From the NCBI GenBank assembly GCA_023423275.1, contig JAFAFW010000041.1, positions 1-61,247 of the forward strand: a DNA stretch of 61,247 nucleotides, read 5' to 3'. The notes beneath the pieces were generated by a model that was not told the DNA's origin, made no database searches, and saw only the letters and a list, made by a program, of their open reading frames with translations. Positions within the stretch are counted from its first letter, which is position 1. Each line of letters opens with the position of its first letter. Below, one piece after another: positions 1 to 7,989 of this stretch. The position numbers were made by a program, and so were the translations under genes. This DNA is from Pseudomonadota bacterium (lineage in GTDB: Bacteria; Pseudomonadota; Alphaproteobacteria; Rhizobiales; Hyphomicrobiaceae).

Positions 1-2
1 AA

Positions 3-71
3 CTTCGCAACGTCGATTGGCTGGAGCGCCCATTGCAGGGCGCGACACCCGCGGTCCAGGCAGCCGAATAA
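3..71 (+). CDS. narG: Nitrate reductase alpha subunit NarG, C-terminal end (partial)
   Basis: Only the last 22 codons lie in the window. The frame entering from the left edge reads LRNVDWLERPLQ and ends with AAE before TAA at 69-71. The NVDWLE string and the position 15 bp upstream of narH fit the C-terminus of the molybdopterin catalytic subunit of membrane-bound respiratory nitrate reductase. The call rests mostly on gene order. A GGAGAG ribosome site for narH follows the stop at once, so the two genes are probably co-transcribed. Confidence 0.75.
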   Translation, partial: LRNVDWLERPLQGATPAVQAAE

Positions 72-86
72 GGAGAGCTACCCAAA

Positions 87-1610
87 ATGAAAGTCCGCGC
101 TCAGATCGCAATGGTGCTCAACCTCGACAAGTGCATCGGCTGCCATACCTGCTCGGTGACCTGCAAGAACGTCTGGACCAATCGCGAAGGCATGGAATAC
201 GCGTGGTTCAACAACGTCGAGACCAAGCCGGGCATCGGTTATCCAAAGGAATGGGAAAACCAGGACCGCTGGAACGGCGGCTGGAAACGCAAGCGTAACG
301 GCAAGATCGAACCGAGGATCGGCAGCAAATGGCGCGTCCTCGCCAACATTTTTGCCAATCCGGACATGCCGGAGATCGACGACTATTACGAACCTTTTAC
401 CTTCGACTACGAGCACCTGCAAAAGACGCCAGAGGTGCAGGCCTTCCCAACGGCGCGCCCGCGTTCGCTGATTTCAGGCGAGCGGATGGAGAAGATCGAG
501 TGGGGACCGAACTGGGAGGAAATCCTCGGCGGCGAATTCTCGAAGCGTTCGGCCGACGTCAATTTTGAAGGCGTACAGAAGGAAATCTACGGCCAGTTCG
601 AAAATACCTTCATGATGTACCTGCCGCGGCTGTGCGAGCACTGTCTTAATCCGACGTGCGCGGCATCCTGCCCATCGGGCGCCATCTACAAGCGCGAAGA
701 GGACGGCATCGTTCTCATCGACCAGGATAAGTGTCGCGGCTGGCGCATGTGCGTTTCCGGCTGCCCGTACAAGAAGATCTATTTCAACTGGTCGAGCGGC
801 AAGAGCGAGAAGTGCATCTTCTGCTATCCGCGCATCGAAGCGGGACAGCCGACGGTGTGCTCGGAGACCTGCGTCGGTCGCATCCGCTATCTCGGCGTTG
901 TGCTGTATGACGCAGACCGCATCGAGGAAGCGGCAAGCGTTCCGGACGAGGCTGATCTCTATAAGGCGCAGCTCGGGATCTTCCTCGACCCTGCCGATCC
1001 CGCGGTCATTGCACAAGCGCGCCTTGACGGTGTGCCGGACGCCTGGCTCGAAGCCGCGCGCAAGTCGCCGGTCTGGAAGATGGCGATGGAATGGAAGGTG
1101 GCTTTCCCGCTGCATCCGGAATACCGCACGCTGCCGATGGTCTGGTATGTGCCGCCGCTGTCGCCGATCACGGCGGCGGCCGAAGCCGGCAAGATGGGCA
1201 GTGATGGCGAAATGCCGGACGTGCGCTCATTGCGCATTCCGCTCAAATATCTCGCCAACCTGCTGACGGCCGGCGATGAGCTGCCGGTCGCCTACGGCCT
1301 GGAACGGATGCTGGCGATGCGCGCCTACATGCGGGCGAAAACGATCGATGGTGTGATCGACGAAGCGATCGCGAGAAAAGTCGGCCTTACGGGACTGCAG
1401 ATCGAAGAGATGTACCACGTGATGGCGATCGCCAATTACGAGGACCGCTTCGTCATCCCGACCACGCATCGCGAAGTCTCGGAGGATGCCTACGAACTGC
1501 GCGGTCAATGCGGTTTCACATTCGGCGACGGCTGCATGCCGAGCGACAACAAAGTCAATCTGTTCGGTGGCGTGAAGCTGAAAAACGAACGTCCGAAAGT
1601 GGAGGCGTGA
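87..1610 (+). CDS. narH: Respiratory nitrate reductase beta subunit NarH
   Basis: This 507-residue protein carries the electron-transfer iron-sulphur clusters that link the NarI haems to NarG at the cytoplasmic face of the membrane. Four cysteine groups are visible. The first is C16, C19, C22 and C26 in CIGCHTCSVTC. The second is CEHCLNPTCAASC near residue 183. The third is CRGWRMCVSGC near 215, and the last is CIFCYPRIEAG with later cysteines near 250. In the third group a Trp replaces one Cys, which is the usual NarH arrangement giving a [3Fe-4S] rather than a [4Fe-4S] cluster. The start ATG has GGAGAG about 8 bases upstream. Length is normal for the family. narJ follows after 3 bases. Confidence 0.97.
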   Translation: MKVRAQIAMVLNLDKCIGCHTCSVTCKNVWTNREGMEYAWFNNVETKPGIGYPKEWENQDRWNGGWKRKRNGKIEPRIGSKWRVLANIFANPDMPEIDDYYEPFTFDYEHLQKTPEVQAFPTARPRSLISGERMEKIEWGPNWEEILGGEFSKRSADVNFEGVQKEIYGQFENTFMMYLPRLCEHCLNPTCAASCPSGAIYKREEDGIVLIDQDKCRGWRMCVSGCPYKKIYFNWSSGKSEKCIFCYPRIEAGQPTVCSETCVGRIRYLGVVLYDADRIEEAASVPDEADLYKAQLGIFLDPADPAVIAQARLDGVPDAWLEAARKSPVWKMAMEWKVAFPLHPEYRTLPMVWYVPPLSPITAAAEAGKMGSDGEMPDVRSLRIPLKYLANLLTAGDELPVAYGLERMLAMRAYMRAKTIDGVIDEAIARKVGLTGLQIEEMYHVMAIANYEDRFVIPTTHREVSEDAYELRGQCGFTFGDGCMPSDNKVNLFGGVKLKNERPKVEA

Positions 1611-1613
1611 TCC

Positions 1614-2366
1614 ATGAAGACGCTCAAGGTTCTTTCAGCGCTGCTGACCTATCCGACCGACGATCTTCTCGCTGCTGTCGGCGAACTGAAAGCTGTTCTC
1701 GCCAGGGAAGCCGTGCTTTCCCGGCGCGATCTCGCGTCGGTCAACGCGCTCATCGATGATCTTGCCGGGCGCGATCTGTTCGATGCACAGGAGCGCTACA
1801 TCCTGCTGTTCGACCGGACGCGTTCGCTGTCCCTACATCTGTTCGAGCACGTGCATGGCGAAAGTCGCGACCGCGGCCAGGCGATGGTCGATCTGATCAA
1901 GCTTTATGAGGACGGCGGTTATACGCCAACAACTGCGGAGTTGCCGGATTTCCTGCCGCTGTTCCTGGAATATGCCGCGACCCGCGCCCCGGCCGAGGCG
2001 ATCGAGCTGATCGGTCAACCCGGCCACGTATTGGCTGCGCTTCGGGAGCGGCTGGCGAAGCGTGGCTCACCCTACGAGGCCGCGTTCGCCGCGCTGGTCG
2101 CGTTATCGAAGTCGAAGCTCGACGAGACAGCACTTGCCGCATTACGCGCGGAACCGGATCCGGAACCGGACGATCTGGAAGCACTCGATGCCGCATGGCA
2201 AGACGAGGAGGTCACGTTCGGTCCTGGTGCTGCCAAGGATGCCTGCGGCGTCGACAGCCTCGCAGCGAAACTGCGCCAGGCGCGTCGCCCTGCTCCCGGC
2301 TTGGAGCCGCCACCGAACCGAGGGCCCCGCACCATCATCACCACGTCGCCAGCCCACCGCACGTAA
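1614..2366 (+). CDS. narJ: Nitrate reductase assembly chaperone NarJ
   Basis: This 250-residue cytoplasmic chaperone of the TorD/NarJ type holds apo-NarGH until the molybdenum cofactor is inserted, and is not part of the final enzyme. The diagnostic stretch LHLFEHVHGESRDRGQAMVD lies near residues 75-95, preceded by the N-terminal LTYPTD segment. The C-terminal 40 residues are rich in Pro, Arg and His and look poorly conserved. It starts 3 bases after narH and ends 11 bases before narI, so it is the third gene of the operon. Confidence 0.95.
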   Translation: MKTLKVLSALLTYPTDDLLAAVGELKAVLAREAVLSRRDLASVNALIDDLAGRDLFDAQERYILLFDRTRSLSLHLFEHVHGESRDRGQAMVDLIKLYEDGGYTPTTAELPDFLPLFLEYAATRAPAEAIELIGQPGHVLAALRERLAKRGSPYEAAFAALVALSKSKLDETALAALRAEPDPEPDDLEALDAAWQDEEVTFGPGAAKDACGVDSLAAKLRQARRPAPGLEPPPNRGPRTIITTSPAHRT

Positions 2367-2377
2367 CGAGGCCAGCC

Positions 2378-3097
2378 ATGCGTGACGTCATCTTTCATAT
2401 CCTGTTCGTCTGGTACCCCTACGTCTGCCTGACGACCTTTATCATCGGTAGCCTGATCCGCTTCGACCGCGATCAATACAGTTGGAAGGCGAGCTCCAGC
2501 CAGATGCTGCGTAAGCGTCAGCTCTACTGGGGCTCGAACCTGTTCCATTTCGGAATCCTGTTTCTGTTTTTTGGTCACGCCGTCGGCCTGCTGACGCCGA
2601 CATCGGTTTACACGCTCGTGATGACCGTCCCGCAGAAGCAGCTCATTGCGGTGATTGCGGGCGGTATCGCGGGCACGGCCTGCTTCATCGGTCTGACGCT
2701 GCTGCTGCATCGGCGGCTGTTCGACGCCCGCATCCGGCAAACGTCCACGATGATGGATATTGCCGTGCTGCTGATCCTGTGGGTTCAACTTTCGCTCGGT
2801 CTCCTGACGTTGCCGTTCTCGCTCGGTCACCGCGACGGCTCGGCGATGCTGACGCTCTCGCACTGGGCGCAGGGGATCGTGACGTTGCAGCCGATAGATG
2901 CAACAACGCTGCAGAGCCTGGAATGGCCGTTCCTCGCCCATCTCGTGCTCGGCATGACGATCTTCCTCGTCTTCCCGTTCTCGCGCCTCGTGCATATCTG
3001 GTCGGCCCCGGTCTGGTATCTCGGCCGCCGCGGCTATCAGGTCGTGCGCACACGACGTCCATTAACGGCGCATCGTCCTGCTGAACCGGCGGAGTGA
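2378..3097 (+). CDS. narI: Respiratory nitrate reductase gamma subunit NarI
   Basis: This 239-residue membrane protein is the cytochrome b subunit that oxidises quinol at the periplasmic side and passes electrons to NarH. About five hydrophobic segments are visible, starting with HILFVWYPYVCLTTFIIGSL near the N-terminus. Conserved histidines sit in NLFHFGILFLFFGHAVG and in SHWAQGIV and HLVLGMTIF further on, fitting two b haems. The frame is open back to 2195, but that part overlaps narJ in another frame. The ATG at 2378 begins the typical NarI N-terminus, so it is chosen. The stop overlaps the ribosome site of the next gene. Confidence 0.95.
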   Translation: MRDVIFHILFVWYPYVCLTTFIIGSLIRFDRDQYSWKASSSQMLRKRQLYWGSNLFHFGILFLFFGHAVGLLTPTSVYTLVMTVPQKQLIAVIAGGIAGTACFIGLTLLLHRRLFDARIRQTSTMMDIAVLLILWVQLSLGLLTLPFSLGHRDGSAMLTLSHWAQGIVTLQPIDATTLQSLEWPFLAHLVLGMTIFLVFPFSRLVHIWSAPVWYLGRRGYQVVRTRRPLTAHRPAEPAE

Positions 3098-3102
3098 CAG
3101 CC

Positions 3103-3954
3103 ATGACCACGCCCGCATCATCCCACGGATGCTCTGTCCGCCCCGCGATCACCGGCAAGCAGACTCCGGTCAGCGTCAATGGGGTTTCCATCTCGCGCGC
3201 GGCAATTTCGCGCGAGACCCAGAACCATCCGGCGACAAAGCCAATCGAGGCTTGGCTGGCCGCCGCGCGTGCGCTCGTCGTGCGCGAGCTGCTGTTGCAG
3301 GAGGCGCGGCGGATCGGGATTGTTCCTGAACCCATCGCCGATGCCGAAGGTCGGCGCGAGACCGACGACGAAGCGTTAATCCGCATGCTCGTCGCGCAAG
3401 CCGTCGTCACGCCCGAGGCAGATGACGCAGCGTGCCGGCGCTATTACGACATGAACCGCCGCCGCTTCCGCAGCCCGGATCTTTACGAGGCACGTCACAT
3501 CCTGGTGGCCGCGCCCGCGAACGACACCAATGCGCGGCAGACCGCGCGCCAGCGGGCGATGGATATCATCGCGGCGCTGCACAGACAGCCATCCCTGTTC
3601 GGCGAACTGGCGCTGGCGGAATCGGCGTGTTCTTCGGGAAAGACCGGCGGCAGTCTCGGTCAGATCGGGCCGGGACAGACGGTGCCGGAATTCGAGAGCG
3701 CACTCGCCTCGATGCCTGTCGGAGAGATTGCCGACGAGCCGGTCGAGACGCGGTACGGATTTCATGTCGTGTGGCTCGACCATCGGATCGCAGGAAACGA
3801 GTTGCCGTTCGAGATCGTTCGTCCACGCATTGCGTCCTGGCTCGACGAGAAGGTGCGCCGCGTCGCCATACGGCAGTACATCACCATCCTCGCCGGACGT
3901 GCAGAGATCACCGGCATCGCGCTCGATGCCAGCGCTTCACCGCTCGTGCAATAG
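3103..3954 (+). CDS. PpiC-type peptidyl-prolyl isomerase in the nar operon
   Basis: This 283-residue protein has a parvulin (PpiC) rotamase domain at about residues 125-235, with the markers EARHILVA, FGELALAESAC, GGSLGQIGPGQTVPEFE and RYGFHVVWLD. The N-terminal 110 residues form the helical part seen in SurA- and NifM-like relatives. No signal peptide is obvious, so a cytoplasmic role in maturing the nitrate reductase is likely by analogy with NifM, but this is inference. A GTG nine bases upstream is in frame. The ATG at 3103 with GGAG eight bases upstream is preferred. It lies 5 bases after narI. Confidence 0.88.
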   Translation: MTTPASSHGCSVRPAITGKQTPVSVNGVSISRAAISRETQNHPATKPIEAWLAAARALVVRELLLQEARRIGIVPEPIADAEGRRETDDEALIRMLVAQAVVTPEADDAACRRYYDMNRRRFRSPDLYEARHILVAAPANDTNARQTARQRAMDIIAALHRQPSLFGELALAESACSSGKTGGSLGQIGPGQTVPEFESALASMPVGEIADEPVETRYGFHVVWLDHRIAGNELPFEIVRPRIASWLDEKVRRVAIRQYITILAGRAEITGIALDASASPLVQ

Positions 3955-3964
3955 GAGGAACGTC

Positions 3965-4312
3965 ATGCAGCTCGGCACGCTGATGGAGCGCCTGGCGCAG
4001 GAAGATGATGCCGCCGCCGCACTCGACGCACTTGGCGACATCGTGCTTTTCACCGAGGTGCAGGCGATGGGAGAGTGCTACGAGGAAAGCCCCGGCGCGT
4101 ATGTCGCCAACGCCGCCCGCCGGTTCGCCGCCATGGCCAGCGACGAGGACTGGCTGAGCCTTATGACAGCGATGGAGCGCAGCCAACGCCCGGCGCACGC
4201 GGCGCTGGAGCGGATGCTGCGCTGGTCGCTGAGATGCGACGCCGCCGAGCAATCATCGCAGCCAACGGATCAATGCTCGTGCGGCGGCGGATGTGGCGGA
4301 AGCCAGCACTGA
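3965..4312 (+). CDS. Small nar-operon protein with a Cys-rich tail, function unknown
   Basis: This 115-residue, mostly helical acidic protein begins MQLGTLMERLAQEDDAAAAL and ends DQCSCGGGCGGSQH. The CxCGGGC tail looks able to bind a metal or cluster. The frame is open far upstream, but that part overlaps the isomerase gene. The ATG at 3965 has AGGAGG upstream at 3954-3959 and gives a compact protein. It begins 10 bases after the isomerase stop and precedes the DUF2478 gene by 31 bases, so it belongs to the nar transcription unit. I do not recognise a named family, and a role in nitrate reductase maturation is only suggested by position. Confidence 0.75.
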   Translation: MQLGTLMERLAQEDDAAAALDALGDIVLFTEVQAMGECYEESPGAYVANAARRFAAMASDEDWLSLMTAMERSQRPAHAALERMLRWSLRCDAAEQSSQPTDQCSCGGGCGGSQH

Positions 4313-4343
4313 TACCGACCAGAAACACTTGGAATAACCATTC

Positions 4344-4940
4344 ATGTCTCGCCTGCATCCTCCAACGCTGATCACTGCAATCACCTACGGCGACGGCCTC
4401 CGCATTACGCCGGTCATTGATCGGATCGCCACGCATCTCGCAACGGAAGGCTTTCGGCTTGCGGGCCTCATCCAGCGCGAGGTCGAGCGTGCAGGCCGGT
4501 CGCGATGCGACATGTTGCTGGAGGAATTGTCCACCGGAGAAACGATGGCGATCTCACAGGATCGCGGCGAAGGCGCGCGCGGTTGCCGCCTGGATGTCGA
4601 GGCTCTGTTGAATGCAGTCGCACGGACGCGCAGCGCGCTCGCGTCAAAACCCGATCTGGTGGTCGTGAACAAATTCGGCAAAACGGAATGTGACGGTGGC
4701 GGCTGCCGATCCCTGATCATTGAGGCCATCGAGCACAACGTACCGGTGCTTGTTGCAGTGCCGTGGGGCAATCTCGAAAGCTGGCGATGTTTTGTCGGCG
4801 ATCTGGCAGCGGAGCACCGCCTCGACGACATGCCCCAGGACGGTGCGAATCTGTGCCGGCATCTCGGGCTCGTCTGCCGTGACGACACCGCGTTGCCATT
4901 CAGCAAAGCCTTAAATCTGCTGAAAGTCGCGGCTGGATAG
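4344..4940 (+). CDS. DUF2478 family protein
   Basis: This 198-residue protein matches my recollection of DUF2478. It has an N-terminal TAITYGDGLRI segment, a central LVVVNKFGKTE string near residue 110 and a PVLVAVPWGNLESW string near 135. The family is often found beside molybdenum-enzyme or molybdate-transport genes and resembles nucleotide-dependent proteins, though no classical Walker A motif is visible here. It is followed after 9 bases by nnrS. Given the molybdoenzyme operon around it, a role in molybdenum supply or cofactor handling is plausible but unproven. Confidence 0.8.
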   Translation: MSRLHPPTLITAITYGDGLRITPVIDRIATHLATEGFRLAGLIQREVERAGRSRCDMLLEELSTGETMAISQDRGEGARGCRLDVEALLNAVARTRSALASKPDLVVVNKFGKTECDGGGCRSLIIEAIEHNVPVLVAVPWGNLESWRCFVGDLAAEHRLDDMPQDGANLCRHLGLVCRDDTALPFSKALNLLKVAAG

Positions 4941-4949
4941 GAGGCCAAC

Positions 4950-6131
4950 ATGACCAGCAGTGCCGCGCAGATCCGCGCTTTCACCGGCCCGGCTTTGCTG
5001 AGTTATGGTTTTCGCCCCTTCTTTTTGTTCGGGGCATTGTGGGCGGCCCTCGCCGTCGCGCTTTGGCTCCCAATGCTGAGCGGCCATATCACGCTACCAA
5101 GCGCATTCGGTCCGATCGAATGGCACGTACACGAACTGGTCTACGGCTACGTCCCGGCGATCGTCGCGGGCTTTCTGCTGACAGCCGTGCCAAACTGGAC
5201 AGGCCGCTTGCCGGTTGTGGGAACGAGACTGGCGATACTGTTCGGAATATGGGTCGTGGGCCGGTTGGCCGTCTCTGTCTCGCTGTGGATCGGGGCAGCA
5301 TTCGCTGCGGTGATTGACCTGGCTTTCCTCGCCGCGGTGGTCGCTGTCGCCGCGCGTGAGATCGTGGCTGGAAACAACACACGCAACCTGAAGGTTCTGG
5401 CTGGCGTTGTCCTGCTGCTGATCGGCAATGCGTTGTTCCATCTGGAAGCCGTCGCCGGCATCGGCAATGGCGAGGGGATCCGGCTCGGCATCGGTGCGGC
5501 TGTTCTGCTGATCATGTTGATCGGCGGTCGCATCATACCAAGCTTCACGCGCAACTGGCTCGCCCGACTGGGACCGGGCCACCTCCCCGTGCCATTCGGC
5601 CGTTTCGATATGGCGGTGCTGGCGGCAAGTGGTGTCGCACTCATCAGCTGGGTGATCGTGCCCGACACGTTGGTAACAGCAGGATTGGCTTTCCTTGCCG
5701 CGATCTTGAACACCGCGCGGCTCACCCGCTGGGCCGGCGAGCGCACAGCCGCGGAACCGCTGGTGCTGATCCTGCACATCGCCTACGCATTCATCCCCAT
5801 TGGGTTTGTGCTTCTGGCGCTCGGTATCTTTCAGCCGGGCCTCGTTGCGCCAACCGGCGCGCTACACGGTTGGACAGTCGGCGCCATCGGCGTAATGACG
5901 CTTGCCGTGATGACCCGTGCCAGCCTCGGCCATACCGGACGGCAGCTCACAGCCTCACGCCCGGTTCAACTCATCTACCTGGCCGCGATCATCGCCGCGC
6001 TGACCCGCATCGCAGCAGCGTTCGATGTGATGCGCGAACCGATGCTGCACCTGTCGGCGACAGCTTGGGTTGCAGCATTCGGTGGCTTTGTGATCGTCTA
6101 TGCGCCTCTGCTGATGCGGCGGAGTGAATAG
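4950..6131 (+). CDS. nnrS: NnrS family haem-copper membrane protein
   Basis: This 393-residue polytopic protein has about twelve hydrophobic stretches and the NnrS hallmarks: LLSYGFRPFFLFGALWA near the N-terminus, EWHVHELVYGYVPAIVAGFL near residue 55-75 and GGRIIPSFTRNWL near 190. NnrS proteins help cells withstand nitric oxide and related nitrosative stress during nitrate and nitrite respiration. Its histidine-rich membrane core is thought to bind haem and copper. It is the last gene of the nar-linked run on this strand, with AGGAGG six bases before the ATG. The next sequence downstream is a broken helicase gene. Confidence 0.93.
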   Translation: MTSSAAQIRAFTGPALLSYGFRPFFLFGALWAALAVALWLPMLSGHITLPSAFGPIEWHVHELVYGYVPAIVAGFLLTAVPNWTGRLPVVGTRLAILFGIWVVGRLAVSVSLWIGAAFAAVIDLAFLAAVVAVAAREIVAGNNTRNLKVLAGVVLLLIGNALFHLEAVAGIGNGEGIRLGIGAAVLLIMLIGGRIIPSFTRNWLARLGPGHLPVPFGRFDMAVLAASGVALISWVIVPDTLVTAGLAFLAAILNTARLTRWAGERTAAEPLVLILHIAYAFIPIGFVLLALGIFQPGLVAPTGALHGWTVGAIGVMTLAVMTRASLGHTGRQLTASRPVQLIYLAAIIAALTRIAAAFDVMREPMLHLSATAWVAAFGGFVIVYAPLLMRRSE

Positions 6132-6209
6132 CACGTCAGGATCAACGTCCGCCAGCCGCATGTCAGCAGGGACAAAGCCCCACCGGTGCGGCGTGCGCCC
6201 AGTGGGAAG

Positions 6210-6423
6210 AAGAATTGCGGGCGTTGTGAGGCTTACGTCGCCGCCAGGCAGCGCCAGCAGGTGCTCGATTACGACGACCTGCTGCTGTATTGGGCCGAAC
6301 TGATGACGGTGCCGGAACTGGCGCGCGAGGTCGGCAGCCCGTTCGATCACATCCTGGTCGATGAGTACCAGATACCAACACCTTGCAGGCGTCAATCCTG
6401 CTAGGCCTGAAGCCGGATGGTGC
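6210..6423 (+). pseudogene. UvrD/Rep-type helicase fragment, frameshifted
   Basis: One frame reads AYVAARQRQQVLDYDDLLLYW and then FDHILVDEYQ, the region leading into motif II (Walker B, DEYQDTN) of UvrD/Rep superfamily 1 helicases. Straight after DEYQ a single base is missing. Restoring a G near 6372 continues the protein as DTNTLQASILLGLKPDGAGL, the usual family sequence. Neither the N-terminal ATP site nor the later motifs are present nearby. This is therefore an internal scrap of about 70 codons with a one-base deletion. It sits between nnrS and cysG and indicates an old rearrangement point. Confidence 0.75.
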
Positions 6424-6567
6424 CGGTGGCCATCGATCCCGGCGAAGGCCTGCGCGGCAGGTGGCAGTGGACCGGATCATGAGGGGACATTTAGTAGCAT
6501 CCGCCCGTTGCGTTGCGTGCCCAGTTGCATGACGGTGGCAAAGAGCATCGGCGTCGCGATAACAATA

Positions 6568-7635
6568 TCAACCTTGAGCCCAGCCATTACCAGCGGTCTG
6601 AGAGAAGGCAGTCTTATTTTCTAGCCCGGGAGAGGACGCATCGACGTCCCTCGGCTTTCGAAATGCCTCACCGACCCCGATCAAAATTGGCAGCGTTGCA
6701 TCAATGTCGGCCATCGATCGCTGTAGACCCGCCAGGTCAGTCGTCTGTAACTGTTCGGTCGCGCGCCCGATTGCCGCTGCGACCACTGCCGGTGTGAGCG
6801 GCGATAGGCCCGCTTCGATGAGCCGACTGGCAATATCGCCTGCCGTTCGCCCGGCCATGTAAAAAATTGTCGTCGCCGATGGATCGGCTATGGCACGCCA
6901 GTCGACGTCTTCGGGCAATCCGCCCGCCTTCGAATGACCCGTCACGAAGCGAACCGATTTGGCATGATCGCGGTGGGTCAGCGAGATACCCAACGCCGCA
7001 GCCATGGCGAGTCCCGCCGTGATGCCAGGTACGACATTGTATCCGATCCCGGCTGCCTCCAGCACTGCGATCTCTTCGCCGGCGCGCCCGAAAATCATGG
7101 GGTCACCCGACTTGAGCCGCACGACGCGCCGGCCGGCACGCGCCAGTTTCACCATCGTTTCATTGATCTCGTGCTGCTTGCAGCTCGATCGACCGGCGCG
7201 CTTGCCGACGAGGATCCGCTTGGCTTCGCGACGCGCCAGTTCGAGCACCTCGTCCGAAACGAGATCGTCGAACAGGATCACGTCGGCGGCCTGTAAGGCG
7301 CGCACGGCCTTCAGCGTCAGGAGCTCCGCGTCTCCGGGACCGGCGCCGACAAAGGTGACGTGACCTCGCCGGTCCTCGTCCGCCGTCGCCAGCATATGCC
7401 TGCCGAGATCATCTGCCGCCGCGCCGTCCGGCGCATGCTGGAAAGCACGGTCGACCAGCCTTTCCCAAAAAGCGCGACGGCTGGCGCCAAGCGTCAGACG
7501 CTCGGCGACACTGTCGCGCAGCTTGTGGGCCAAGGCTGCCCAGTCAGCGAGAGAGGGAGGCAGAAGAGTCTCGATGCGTCGGCGTACGGCCTGCGCCAAG
7601 ATGGGCGCCGCGCCTGAGGTCGAGATCCCGACCAT
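6568..7635 (-). CDS. cysG: Siroheme synthase CysG lacking its NAD-binding N-terminus
   Basis: The C-terminal 260 residues form a complete uroporphyrinogen-III C-methyltransferase domain. It starts at VTFVGAGPGDAELLTLKAVRAL and includes the VVPGITAGLAMAAALGISLTHRDHA stretch and a GRATEQ-type end. The first 90 residues are the dimerisation part of the precorrin-2 dehydrogenase/ferrochelatase half. CysG-like sequence continues in frame upstream to 7836 (ITLHARAWDAACLKG, then NRSPLMVGIST), but no ATG, GTG or TTG occurs there and a TGA stops the frame at 7837-7839. The Rossmann GGG motif expected about 50 residues earlier is absent in every frame. The methyltransferase may still work from the ATG at 7635, but oxidation and iron insertion should be lost. 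See the leader upstream. Confidence 0.85.
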   Translation of the reverse strand: MVGISTSGAAPILAQAVRRRIETLLPPSLADWAALAHKLRDSVAERLTLGASRRAFWERLVDRAFQHAPDGAAADDLGRHMLATADEDRRGHVTFVGAGPGDAELLTLKAVRALQAADVILFDDLVSDEVLELARREAKRILVGKRAGRSSCKQHEINETMVKLARAGRRVVRLKSGDPMIFGRAGEEIAVLEAAGIGYNVVPGITAGLAMAAALGISLTHRDHAKSVRFVTGHSKAGGLPEDVDWRAIADPSATTIFYMAGRTAGDIASRLIEAGLSPLTPAVVAAAIGRATEQLQTTDLAGLQRSMADIDATLPILIGVGEAFRKPRDVDASSPGLENKTAFSQTAGNGWAQG

Positions 7636-7836
7636 CAGAGGCGAACGATTGACGATCGAGCCGAACTGGAAAGGGCAGTAAGCTGGCTTGTCGATGACAT
7701 TGCAGGCGGCACCTGCTTTGCGCGCAGCGGCTTCGAAGGCGGCGGCTTCTTCGTCGTTGTCGGCGGCAGCCAGTGCAACTGCCGCGCCTTTCAGGCACGC
7801 CGCATCCCATGCACGCGCATGAAGCGTAATGGCCTG
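7628..7836 (-). pseudogene. Untranslated in-frame remnant of the cysG Rossmann domain
   Basis: Translation on the - strand in the cysG frame gives recognisable siroheme-synthase sequence (ITLHARAWDAACLKG, ALAAADNDEEAAAFEAA, then CNVIDKP and FGSIVNRSPL). This matches the second half of the NAD-binding domain. There is no start codon of any usual kind in these 67 codons, and the frame is closed by TGA at 7837-7839. The stretch joins the leader RNA region directly, so the junction of a deletion probably lies between about 7836 and 7858. Confidence 0.75.
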
Positions 7837-7858
7837 TCACCGCGCAGTGGCTGAAAAC

Positions 7859-7926
7859 AAAAAAGCTGCCGACCGCTCCTCCGCGCCCTCCATCCGGTGG
7901 CGCGCAAGAATCCGATCGGCAGCTTT
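7859..7926 (-). terminator. Intrinsic terminator of the nas leader
   Basis: On the - strand the arms AAAGCTGCCGA and TCGGCAGCTTT form a perfect 11-bp stem. The second arm runs directly into a tract of six T residues (7864-7859). The 43-base loop contains a second stem, CGCGCC with GGCGCG (7882-7887 and 7899-7904). The 5-prime arm overlaps the second ANTAR-type hairpin, so the two structures exclude each other as an attenuator would require. Confidence 0.7.
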
Positions 7927-7976
7927 GCCTGGTGCGCCCGTCATTGGACGCAGATTTCGTGACCCATCAGTGGGTC
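7918..7976 (-). promoter_or_regulatory. ANTAR-type two-hairpin antiterminator element (NasT target)
   Basis: Two hairpins with six-base loops lie in the leader. P1 is GACCC-ACTGAT-GGGTC at 7976-7961. P2 is GGC-AAAGCT-GCC at 7929-7918. Both loops have A at position 1 and G at position 4, the rule established for RNAs bound by ANTAR-domain proteins such as NasR and NasT. P1 would lie almost at the RNA 5-prime end if transcription starts 11-12 bases after the sigma54-type promoter. P2 uses the same bases as the 5-prime arm of the following terminator. The P2 stem is only 3 bp, which is the weakest part of the call. The nasT gene 1.4 kb upstream supports it. Confidence 0.65.
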
Positions 7977-7989
7977 TGGCACCTTCAAA

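Noticed and set aside
2195..2377. Long N-terminal extension of NarI
   Set aside because: The frame is open but overlaps narJ and encodes an Arg/His-rich stretch unlike NarI. The ATG at 2378 gives the normal protein.
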